Assembly (NCBI RefSeq): GCF_000518265.1
Contig: NZ_KI912410.1
Span: 910,774 to 974,773 of the forward strand
DNA: 64,000 nucleotides
Reading direction: 5' to 3'
Source of the DNA: Actinomadura oligospora ATCC 43269
GTDB lineage: Bacteria > Actinomycetota > Actinomycetes > Streptosporangiales > Streptosporangiaceae
The notes under the pieces are model-generated. The model was not told where the DNA came from and made no database searches. It worked only from the letters and a program-made list of their open reading frames with translations. Below are positions 1 to 7,717 of this stretch, in pieces; the stretch's first letter is position 1; every line of letters begins with the position of its first letter. The position numbers and the translations under genes were made by a program.

Positions 1-2
1 TG

Positions 3-3000
3 GTCCGCTTGCTGGGCGGACGGAAGACCTGGCCACAAGGGGTGGACGCGCTGGTGGGCAGCGGCCTGCCCGTGGTTCTGCTCGGTGGGGAGGCCGATCC
101 GGACGCCGAGTTGATGGCGTTGTCCACAGTTCCACCCGGGGTTGCGGCCGAGGCGCTCGCCTATCTGCGCGAGGGCGGCGTCGAGAACATGCGCCAGCTG
201 GCCCTGTTCCTCTCGGACACAGTGCTGCTCACCGGGGAAGGGTTTGAGGCGCCTGTGGCGATGCCCTCGTTCGGGGTGCACGGCGAGTATGCGCGGGTGG
301 ACGGGCGTCCCACGGTCGGCGTGGTTTTCTATCGCGCGCATGAGCTGTCGGGGAACACGGCGTTCGTGGACGTGTTGTGTAGGCAGATCGAGCGGGCCGG
401 GGCCAATGCGTTGCCGGTGTACTGCGGATCGTTGCGGGGAGCCGATCCGGAGCTGATGGCGTTGCTCGGGCAGAGCGACGCCGTTGTGGCGACGGTTTTG
501 GCGGCGGGCGGGGCGGTAGCGGCCGATGCCAGTGCGGGTGGCGATGAGGACTCGTGGGACGCCGGGGCTCTAGGGACGCTCGATGTGCCGGTCATCCAGG
601 GGCTTTGCCTCACGTCGTCGCGGCAGGCATGGGACGAGTCGGACGCGGCGCTCGTCCCCATGGACGCGGCGATGCAGGTGGCGATTCCCGAATTCGACGG
701 GCGCATCATCTCGGTGCCGTTCTCCTTCAAGGAACTCGGCCCGGACGGCATCCCCGTCTACAGGGCGGACGAGGAACGGGCCGCGCGGGTGGCGGGCATC
801 GCGGTTCGGCACGCGCGGCTCCGGCACGTCCCGAATGGGGAGAAGCGGGTGGCGCTGGTCCTGTCGTCGTATCCGACCAAGCACGCGCGAGTCGGGAACG
901 CGGTCGGGCTGGACACGCCTACGTCCGCTGTGCGGATGCTCCGGCAGATGGCGGACGCCGGATACGACCTCGGCGACGACCATTCCCTATGGGAGGACCC
1001 CGATACGGGCGATGAGCTGATTCACGCCCTGATCGCAGCGGGCGGACATGACGTCGAGTGGCTGACCGAGGAGCAATTGAGCAGGGCTCCTGCGCGCGCG
1101 TCCCTGGCGTCCTACCGGACGTGGTTCGAAGCGATGCCCGAGTCGCTGCGCGAGGGGATCCGGGAGCACTGGGGCGAGCCGCCGGGCGAGCTGTACGTGG
1201 ACGGCGACGACATCGTCCTCGCGTCGCTGCGGTTCGGGAACGTCGTGCTGATGATCCAGCCGCCGCGCGGGTTCGGCGAGAACCCCGTCGCGATCTACCA
1301 CGATCCGGACCTTCCGCCCTCCCATCACTACCTGGCGGCCTACCGCTGGCTGGACGGCGAGTTCGGCGCGGACGCGGTCGTCCACCTGGGCAAACACGGC
1401 ACGCTGGAGTGGCTGCCGGGCAAGGGCCTCGGGCTCTCGGACGGGTGCGCCCCGGACGGCGTCCTCGGCGACCTGCCGCTCGTCTACCCGTTCATCGTCA
1501 ACGACCCGGGCGAGGGGACGCAGGCCAAGCGGCGCGGGCACGCCACGGTCGTCGACCACCTCGTGCCGCCGATGGCACGCGCCGAAACCTACGGTGACCT
1601 GGCCAAACTCGAACAGCTGCTGGACGAGTACGCCACCGTCAACGACCTCGACCCGACCAAGCTCCCGGCCGTCCGGGCGCAGATCTGGACCCTCGTCCAG
1701 GCCGCGCAACTCCACCACGACCTCCATCAGGAGGACATGCCGGACGACTCCGACTTCGACGACTTCATCCTGCACATCGACGGCTACCTGTGCGAGATCA
1801 AGGACGTCCAGATCCGGGACGGCCTGCACATCCTCGGGCAGGAGCCGCAGGGTGAGACGCGCGTCAACCTCGTGCTCGCCGTGCTGCGCGCGACGCAGGT
1901 GTGGGGAGGCGTCGCCGGGGCCATGCCGGGGCTGCGGACGGCGCTCGCCGCACCGCACGGCCTGGACGAGAAGGCGCTGCTCGCCGAGCCGGGCGCGGTC
2001 GTGAACGCGCTGGGCGGACGCACCGCGTCCGACGTGATCGACATCCTGGAGGACACCGCGCGGCGGCTCGTCCAGGCCATGGAGGACACGGGCTGGGACG
2101 CCGCCCGAGCCCCGGAGATCGCCGCCGGGACCCTCGGCGCGGACGTTCCGGACGTCGTGCGGCTGCTGGAGTTCGCGGCGTCCGAGGTCGTCCCGCGCCT
2201 GGACGCCACGCGCGACGAGATCGGGGCCGTCCTGCACGCGCTGGACGGCGGCTACGTGCCCGCCGGGCCGTCCGGATCGCCGACGCGCGGGCTGGTCAAC
2301 GTCCTGCCGACCGGCCGCAACTTCTACTCGGTGGACCCGAAGGCCATCCCGTCCCGCAACGCGTGGGACGTCGGCGTCGCCCTCGCCGACTCGCTCATCC
2401 AACGTCACCTGGACGACACCGGAGAGTATCCGTCCAGCGTGGGCCTGACCGTCTGGGGCACGTCCGCGATGCGCACCCAGGGTGACGACATCGCCGAGGT
2501 GCTCGCGCTCATCGGATGCCGTCCGACCTGGGACGACGCGTCCCGCCGGGTGACCGGTTTCGAGATCGTCCCGCTCGCGGAGCTGGGCCGTCCGCGCATC
2601 GACGTCACGCTGCGCATCTCCGGCTTCTTCCGCGACGCGTTCCCGCACGTCATCGCCCTGATCGACGACGCGATCGGCGCCGTCGCCGCGCTGGACGAGC
2701 CGTCCGACCGCAACCTCCTGCGCGCCCACGCCGTCGAGGACCACGCCGCGCACGGCGACTGGCGTCGCGCGACCACCCGTATCTTCGGCTCCAAGCCGGG
2801 CGCGTACGGGGCCGGGCTCCTGCCGCTCATCGACGCCCGCAACTGGCGCGACGACTCCGACCTCGCCGAGGTCTACGCCGTCTGGGGCGGCTACGCCTAC
2901 GGCCGCGGCCTGGACGGACGCGAGGCCCGGACCGATATGGAGTCCACTTTCCGCCGTATTTCGGTCGCGGCCAAAAACCAGGACACCCGCGAGCACGACA

Positions 3001-3497
3001 TCGTCGACTCCGACGACTATTTCCAGTACCACGGCGGAATGGTCGCGATGGTCCGCTCCCTGACCGGCCGGAACCCGGCCGCCTACGTCGGCGACTCGGC
3101 CCTCCCCGACCAGGTCAGGACCCGCACCCTCGCCGAGGAGACCCACCGCGTCTTCCGCGCCCGCGTCGTCAACCCGCGCTGGATCGCCGCCATGCGCCGC
3201 CACGGCTACAAGGGCGCCTTCGAACTCGCCGCCACCGTCGACTACCTCTTCGGCTACGACGCCACCGCCGGAGTCGTGGACGACTGGATGTACGAGACGC
3301 TCGCCAAGGAATACGTCTTCGACCCCGAGAACCGCGCCTTTATGGAGAAGTCCAACCCCTGGGCCCTCCGCGGCGTCACAGAACGTCTTCTCGAAGCCGC
3401 CGACCGTGATCTCTGGGCCGCCCCCGACCCCGAAACCCTGAACCGCCTCCGCCAGACCTACTTGGACCTGGAAGGCACCCTCGAAGAACCTGAATGA
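3..3497 (+). CDS. cobN: Cobaltochelatase subunit CobN (5' end outside window)
   Basis: CobN is the large catalytic subunit of the ATP-dependent chelatase that inserts cobalt into hydrogenobyrinic acid a,c-diamide in the late-cobalt (aerobic) corrin pathway; it acts in the cytoplasm with AAA/VWA helper subunits. About 1164 codons are visible. The frame is open to the left edge and the first residues (VRLLGGRKTW) match an internal CobN segment, so the true start lies upstream; the family is usually around 1200-1300 residues. The CobN/BchH signature VHLGKHGTLEWLPGK lies near residue 460 of the visible part. The chelatase partner is probably the ChlI/ChlD-like gene at 34174, about 30 kb away. The family assignment is secure; the exact length is not visible. 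Confidence 0.96.
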   Translation, partial: VRLLGGRKTWPQGVDALVGSGLPVVLLGGEADPDAELMALSTVPPGVAAEALAYLREGGVENMRQLALFLSDTVLLTGEGFEAPVAMPSFGVHGEYARVDGRPTVGVVFYRAHELSGNTAFVDVLCRQIERAGANALPVYCGSLRGADPELMALLGQSDAVVATVLAAGGAVAADASAGGDEDSWDAGALGTLDVPVIQGLCLTSSRQAWDESDAALVPMDAAMQVAIPEFDGRIISVPFSFKELGPDGIPVYRADEERAARVAGIAVRHARLRHVPNGEKRVALVLSSYPTKHARVGNAVGLDTPTSAVRMLRQMADAGYDLGDDHSLWEDPDTGDELIHALIAAGGHDVEWLTEEQLSRAPARASLASYRTWFEAMPESLREGIREHWGEPPGELYVDGDDIVLASLRFGNVVLMIQPPRGFGENPVAIYHDPDLPPSHHYLAAYRWLDGEFGADAVVHLGKHGTLEWLPGKGLGLSDGCAPDGVLGDLPLVYPFIVNDPGEGTQAKRRGHATVVDHLVPPMARAETYGDLAKLEQLLDEYATVNDLDPTKLPAVRAQIWTLVQAAQLHHDLHQEDMPDDSDFDDFILHIDGYLCEIKDVQIRDGLHILGQEPQGETRVNLVLAVLRATQVWGGVAGAMPGLRTALAAPHGLDEKALLAEPGAVVNALGGRTASDVIDILEDTARRLVQAMEDTGWDAARAPEIAAGTLGADVPDVVRLLEFAASEVVPRLDATRDEIGAVLHALDGGYVPAGPSGSPTRGLVNVLPTGRNFYSVDPKAIPSRNAWDVGVALADSLIQRHLDDTGEYPSSVGLTVWGTSAMRTQGDDIAEVLALIGCRPTWDDASRRVTGFEIVPLAELGRPRIDVTLRISGFFRDAFPHVIALIDDAIGAVAALDEPSDRNLLRAHAVEDHAAHGDWRRATTRIFGSKPGAYGAGLLPLIDARNWRDDSDLAEVYAVWGGYAYGRGLDGREARTDMESTFRRISVAAKNQDTREHDIVDSDDYFQYHGGMVAMVRSLTGRNPAAYVGDSALPDQVRTRTLAEETHRVFRARVVNPRWIAAMRRHGYKGAFELAATVDYLFGYDATAGVVDDWMYETLAKEYVFDPENRAFMEKSNPWALRGVTERLLEAADRDLWAAPDPETLNRLRQTYLDLEGTLEEPE

Positions 3498-3513
3498 CCG
3501 CTTTACAGTAGGC

Positions 3514-3855
3514 GTGAAGGGGGGTGTTCCGATATCGTTGCCCGACTTTTTCGGAACAACCCCTGGAATGCTCGTGAACCTCGATTTCAGTGCCGAGCCC
3601 GCGTTCTCCTGGTACGTGGTGCTGATGGCGATCAGCGGCATTGCCATGCTGGTCGCGGCGGCGACCGGCCTCGGCTCGACCGCCCGGGACCGTCTCCTCT
3701 ACGCGGTGGTCGGCCTCGGAATGTCCGGCTACGCCTTCTACCTGCTCTTCATCTTCTCCGGCGGCACGTACCACATGTTCTTCTTCGTCTTCCTGCTGCC
3801 GATCGTGCTGCTCTCCCGCGCCATCGGCACCTTCTTCCGCCGCCGTAAAGCCTGA
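3514..3855 (+). CDS. Small three-span membrane protein, unknown
   Basis: I do not recognise this 113-residue protein. It starts at a GTG 16 bases after cobN and has three hydrophobic stretches: roughly residues 33-52 (YVVLMAISGIAMLVAAATGL), 61-80 and 85-103. A basic end (FFRRRKA) suggests a cytoplasmic C-terminus. Third positions are almost all G or C, as in neighbouring genes, which supports real coding. It probably shares the cobN transcript and is followed by a strong hairpin terminator. Nothing in it points to cobalt transport. Confidence 0.7.
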   Translation: MKGGVPISLPDFFGTTPGMLVNLDFSAEPAFSWYVVLMAISGIAMLVAAATGLGSTARDRLLYAVVGLGMSGYAFYLLFIFSGGTYHMFFFVFLLPIVLLSRAIGTFFRRRKA

Positions 3856-3873
3856 CCCCAGCCCCATAAACCG

Positions 3874-3907
3874 AACGGCCCGCGTCCCCCCCTGGACGCG
3901 GGCCGTT
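3874..3907. terminator. Bidirectional terminator hairpin
   Basis: A perfect 14-bp inverted repeat (AACGGCCCGCGTCC / GGACGCGGGCCGTT) with a 6-nt loop lies between the ends of two convergent genes. The plus-strand side is followed by a short T run. It can serve both the cobN unit and the minus-strand RloB-like gene. Confidence 0.8.
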
Positions 3908-3916
3908 TCGCTACCC

Positions 3917-4558
3917 TCAGCGCTTCCGGCCCTCGCCGCGGATGGCCTCAACGGCGAGCCACGCGTTGGACGAGGGGTTCTGGCCGCGCCGACAGGGTTT
4001 GTCGTGTTCAGGGTCGCAGCCCAAGGCTCGCTTCCTCGCGTTCTCGTAGCCGTCCTTGAAGGGGAAGTCGCCAGGGATGGCCTTCCTCTTGCTGTAGCCG
4101 GGGATGCGCGAGTCGAGCTTCTTTGGCAGGTCGAAGCGGTTCGTCTGGGATGCGAAGTTCTGATAGTGCCAGAGCAGCCAGATCTCGAAGCATGGGTTCG
4201 AGACGACGAGGTGCACGTCGTTTCGTCTCGCGAGAAGGAGCGCCGCGTCCAGCGTGGTGTGATCGTCCACGTCGACCACGCACCAGACATGGTCGATCTT
4301 CAGAAACGAGTCGCGTTTGCTCCGCGCTGCCTTCTCGGAGTTCTCACGCAGCCGGAGGGCGCGGTTCACGGTCGCGAGCGGATCGCGTCCGATGCCGACG
4401 CACTCGACCTTCACCGTCGGTGCCCGGTAGAGCCGGGTGATGCCCTCGAAGTACTCGACCTCGGTGACTTCCCCTTCACAGACGATGAGCAGCCGATTCT
4501 TCGTGCTCTTGGTGTTCGTCTTGCGGGTGAGGGACTGGGGGGTACGTCCGCGACTCAT
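3917..4558 (-). CDS. RloB-like TOPRIM-fold protein (predicted defence effector)
   Basis: This 213-residue protein matches the RloB family. It has an N-terminal LLIVCEGEVTEVEYF segment (the usual IVCEGxxTE acidic motif, E28), a VVDVDDH acidic cluster at 95-100 and the RloB hallmark NPCFEIWLLWH at 121-131. RloB and its AbiLii relatives are predicted to have a TOPRIM-like nuclease fold and to act with an ABC-type ATPase in abortive infection. Here the ATPase gene lies immediately upstream and overlaps by 83 bases. The ATG at 4558 is preceded by GGAG four bases away, which supports this start despite the overlap. Its nuclease role and target are inferred, not visible. Confidence 0.82.
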   Translation of the reverse strand: MSRGRTPQSLTRKTNTKSTKNRLLIVCEGEVTEVEYFEGITRLYRAPTVKVECVGIGRDPLATVNRALRLRENSEKAARSKRDSFLKIDHVWCVVDVDDHTTLDAALLLARRNDVHLVVSNPCFEIWLLWHYQNFASQTNRFDLPKKLDSRIPGYSKRKAIPGDFPFKDGYENARKRALGCDPEHDKPCRRGQNPSSNAWLAVEAIRGEGRKR

Positions 4559-5834
4559 CCGACTCCGCGTGAAGTTCCTGGAAGATCCGGCGGATCTCCG
4601 CGTAACTCAGGTAGGGAACAGCACCATAGCGACCCTGGAGGTATCCGCGTTCGACGTTCTCGTCCTTGCGCGGCTTGAACTCCGCGAGCGCGTAGAGCGT
4701 CGTCGCACCGTCCTCGCCCTTCTCGGTGAACCAGACCTCGTCCCGATCAAGGATCTTGTCGTCGAGCAGCGTGCCCAGCAGCGTGGTGTCGTGGGACGCG
4801 AAGAGCAGTTGGGAGCCGTGTCGGTTGATCTCAGGGTCCTTGAACATGCGAATCACGGTTGAGGTGAGATGGGGATGCAGGCTCGCGTCGACTTCGTCCA
4901 CCATGAGGACGTTCGACGTGCTCATGCTGACGATGAGATAGCCGATGAGCGTCAGCCACTCCACCGTGCCGTCGCTCTCCTCGCTCAGGCTGAAGCGGAC
5001 CGTCGGGGCGCTGGAATGAGAGAGGAAGACCTCATCGATATGGGTTGGGGGAGGTGTCAGCTCGAGCCCGTCCAACTCTTCGCCGAAACGGGCCATGGCG
5101 CGCTGAACGTTGGCGGGCAGTTCAGTTTCCTCGACGTGGACGCTTTCGATGCCGAGGTCCGCGACCTTGAGCAGTCGGGCCAGGAGTTGGGGCGTGTGCT
5201 CGTGCTTGAGGATTCTCTTGGTGAGTCGGAGGCGAGTATCCCGGTCGCTCTGACGGGCAACCTGGATGTTCTTCGTCAAGGCTTCGTAGAGCCTGCCCAG
5301 GAGTGGATGGCTGTTACTCGCGGCGGACGACAGGTAGAGAGCATTGGAGCGCGTGAGCCTGGCGATCTGGCTGGTCGGACCGGTCAGCGCGCGTCCGAAC
5401 TCGTAGTCCTCCGGACTAGTCCGCTCGAAGAGCCGGCGTGCTTTGCCATGAGGGAAGGAGAACAGCCACTCGGAACATACGGCCTTGTCATCGACCTCGA
5501 AGCCGTAGGTGTACCGGATGCCGTCCAGGATGAAGTCGAGTTCAAAGAGCGAAGGCTCCCCCTGCACCGGCTTGAACGGCCTGCGGGGGACTCCGCCGGT
5601 CGGCGACCAGTCCGTCTGTGACCGGTCGACACAGCCGATCATGAAGATCAACGCGTCCAGGACGTTGGACTTGCCGGAGGCGTTGGCGCCGTAGACGCCC
5701 GTTACCCGGGTCGTGGGCGGGATCTCGGTGGCGCGCGGCTTCGGCTCGCCGCGCTTCGGGACGGCGACGAACGACAGCGCTTGCTCGTCCCGGATCGATT
5801 TGTGGTTGGCGACCCGGAAGCGCAGCAACCTCAT
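4476..5834 (-). CDS. AAA/ABC-type ATPase, RloA/AbiLi-like
   Basis: This 452-residue SMC/RecF-like ATPase has the full motif set: Walker A GVYGANASGKS (46-56), ABC signature region LSEESDGT (283-290), Walker B VLMVDEVDASLHP (309-321) and switch histidine FASHD (345-349). The N-terminus MRLLRFRVANHKSI is typical of stand-alone OLD/RloA-type defence ATPases. The start has a good ribosome site (GAGGGAAG, 3 nt before ATG). The last 28 codons overlap the RloB-like gene in another frame. The pair resembles two-gene AbiL/RloAB/PARIS-type systems, in which the ATPase senses infection and licenses the TOPRIM partner. Codon choice here looks less GC-extreme than next door, consistent with acquisition by transfer. 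Confidence 0.88.
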   Translation of the reverse strand: MRLLRFRVANHKSIRDEQALSFVAVPKRGEPKPRATEIPPTTRVTGVYGANASGKSNVLDALIFMIGCVDRSQTDWSPTGGVPRRPFKPVQGEPSLFELDFILDGIRYTYGFEVDDKAVCSEWLFSFPHGKARRLFERTSPEDYEFGRALTGPTSQIARLTRSNALYLSSAASNSHPLLGRLYEALTKNIQVARQSDRDTRLRLTKRILKHEHTPQLLARLLKVADLGIESVHVEETELPANVQRAMARFGEELDGLELTPPPTHIDEVFLSHSSAPTVRFSLSEESDGTVEWLTLIGYLIVSMSTSNVLMVDEVDASLHPHLTSTVIRMFKDPEINRHGSQLLFASHDTTLLGTLLDDKILDRDEVWFTEKGEDGATTLYALAEFKPRKDENVERGYLQGRYGAVPYLSYAEIRRIFQELHAESDESRTYPPVPHPQDEHQEHEESAAHRL

Positions 5835-5939
5835 GATCTTCCCTCAATGTGTTCGCGTGTAGACAGCAGTCTGGCAGCACTCTACGACGAAAATCCCCAC
5901 AGTCGAGGGTTTGTATGCGCTCAGTGGACGAAGTTCGTG

Positions 5940-7340
5940 TCAGCGGGTGCGGGTGAGGGGTGGGGTGGTGACCGGGGGGCGGGAGCCGTAGCGGCGGCGG
6001 AGGGGGTAGATCGCGGCGACGGCGGTGAGGCTGATGAGGGAGGCGATGAGCTGGGAGCGGACCTCGTGCATGACGGCCATTGAGACCAGGACGGCGACGA
6101 GGGCGAGGATGCAGAGGATCGGCAGGACCGGGTAGAACCACATGCGGTAGGTGAGGCTGGCGGGGTCGTCGCGTTCGAGGCGGCGGCGCAGGCGCAGCTC
6201 GGAGAGCAGGATCGCCAGGTAGACGAAGGCCAGGATCGTCCCGATGGAGTTCATCAGGAACTTGAAGACCTGGTCGGGGGAGATGTAGGACGCGACGACC
6301 GCGCCCCAGGCGGCGACGGTGCCGAGCAGGATCGCGCGGACCGGGACGCCGCGGGCGTTGAGTTTGGTCAGGCCCGCCGGGGCGTCGCCGTCGCGGGTGA
6401 GGACGTAGAGCATCCGGGACGAGACGTAGATCGCCGAGTTCAGCACCGACAGGACGGCGGTGAGGATGACCGCCTGCATGATCGTCCCGGCGGCGGGGAC
6501 GTCCAGCCGGTCGAGGGCGCTGACGAACGGGCTCCGGAGCACCTGGGCGTCGTTCCACGGCAGGATCGACACGACGAGGAAGATCGAGAACACGTAGAAC
6601 AGGGCGACCCGCCAGAGGACGTTGCCGGTGGCGCGGGCGACGGCGCGTCCCGGCTCGGCGGACTCGGCGGCGGCGATCGTGACGATCTCGGTGCCGCCGA
6701 ACGCGAACATGACCGCGACGATCGCGGTGAAGACCGAGGTCAGGCCGTTCGGCATGAGGCCGCCGTGCGCGGTCAGGTTGTGCAGGCCGCCGGGCGAGTC
6801 CGGCCACAGCCCGAGGATGTACAGGACGCCGAGGACGAGGAACACGATGATCGCCGCGACCTTGATCGAGGCGAACCAGAACTCGAACTCGCCGAACGAC
6901 CGCACCGAGGCCAGGTTCACGCCGGTCATCAGGACCAGCAGCGCGGCGGCGAGCAGCCACTGCGGCAGGTCGATCCAGGACGCCAGGATCGCCGCGCCCG
7001 CGACCGCCTCCGCGCCGACCAGGATCACGTACAGGTACCAGTAGATCCAGCCGATGGTGAAGCCCGCCCACGGGCCGAGCGCCATCCGGGCGTACTCGGC
7101 GAGCGAGCCCGCGACCGGCCGCGCCACCACCATCTCGCCGAGCGCGCGCAGCACGAACAGCACCAGCAGCCCGGCCGCCGCGTAGGACAGGATCGCCGCC
7201 GGACCGGCCGTCCTGATCACCTGGCCGCTGCCCACGAACAGGCCCGCGCCGACCGCCCCGCCGATGGCGAGCATGGTCATGTGGCGGCGGCGCAACCCGG
7301 TGCGCAGCTCGCCCGGACGGTCTGGACTGTTTTCGGACAT
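5940..7340 (-). CDS. Amino-acid permease, APC family
   Basis: This 466-residue inner-membrane protein has about 12 predicted hydrophobic spans and the amino-acid/polyamine/organocation signature near its N-terminus: MLAIGGAVGAGLFVGSG at about residues 23-39, followed by a GEM motif in the next loop. It should be a proton-coupled uptake carrier of the GABA/proline/aromatic amino-acid permease type; the substrate cannot be read from sequence. It is transcribed alone on the minus strand. A 377-bp repeat-containing gap lies on its 5' side. Confidence 0.9.
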   Translation of the reverse strand: MSENSPDRPGELRTGLRRRHMTMLAIGGAVGAGLFVGSGQVIRTAGPAAILSYAAAGLLVLFVLRALGEMVVARPVAGSLAEYARMALGPWAGFTIGWIYWYLYVILVGAEAVAGAAILASWIDLPQWLLAAALLVLMTGVNLASVRSFGEFEFWFASIKVAAIIVFLVLGVLYILGLWPDSPGGLHNLTAHGGLMPNGLTSVFTAIVAVMFAFGGTEIVTIAAAESAEPGRAVARATGNVLWRVALFYVFSIFLVVSILPWNDAQVLRSPFVSALDRLDVPAAGTIMQAVILTAVLSVLNSAIYVSSRMLYVLTRDGDAPAGLTKLNARGVPVRAILLGTVAAWGAVVASYISPDQVFKFLMNSIGTILAFVYLAILLSELRLRRRLERDDPASLTYRMWFYPVLPILCILALVAVLVSMAVMHEVRSQLIASLISLTAVAAIYPLRRRYGSRPPVTTPPLTRTR

Positions 7341-7717
7341 GCCTAAATTGATCCTGTCGCATGGGCAAAATGGACTCGATCACTCTAGGTTACGACGCAC
7401 CGCAATGCGTACCGAGGTCCAGATACTGAAACACCCGCCCTGCGACACCCGCCCTGCGACACCCGCCCTGCGACACCCGCCCTGCGATGTGGCCGTGCGA
7501 TGCGGCCCGCGAGCGCCCTCGGCCAGCGTTCTCAGGGGGCGCCTTCAGGGGGTGGGGCGGGCGTGCTCAGGGGGCGGCTGGACGTGCTTGGGGGCGTGAT
7601 GGGTACTCAGGGGGCGGCGAGCGTGCTCAGCTTGCCGCTGCGGGCGTGCCTGGTTGGTGCGGGGGCGTGTTCGGCGGGGCGGTTCGGGGTCGGGCTGAGG
7701 GCGGCGGGCCGTGGGGG
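7341..7717. other. Intergenic gap with degenerate repeats
   Basis: This stretch lies upstream of the permease and downstream of the kinase. I see no convincing gene. It carries a perfect four-copy 14-bp array (7431-7486) and several imperfect GCTCAGGGGGCGGC-like blocks between about 7535 and 7640. Any permease promoter should lie in the less GC-rich stretch at 7341-7400. Confidence 0.6.
7431..7486. repeat. 14-bp tandem repeat, four perfect copies
   Basis: The unit ACACCCGCCCTGCG is repeated four times without a mismatch (7431-7444, 7445-7458, 7459-7472, 7473-7486). It lies in non-coding DNA and its unit length is not a multiple of three. Confidence 0.95.

Noticed and set aside
987..3647. Long minus-strand open frame antisense to cobN
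   Set aside because: It mirrors the cobN codons, has no recognisable domain, and arises from the high GC third positions of the real gene.
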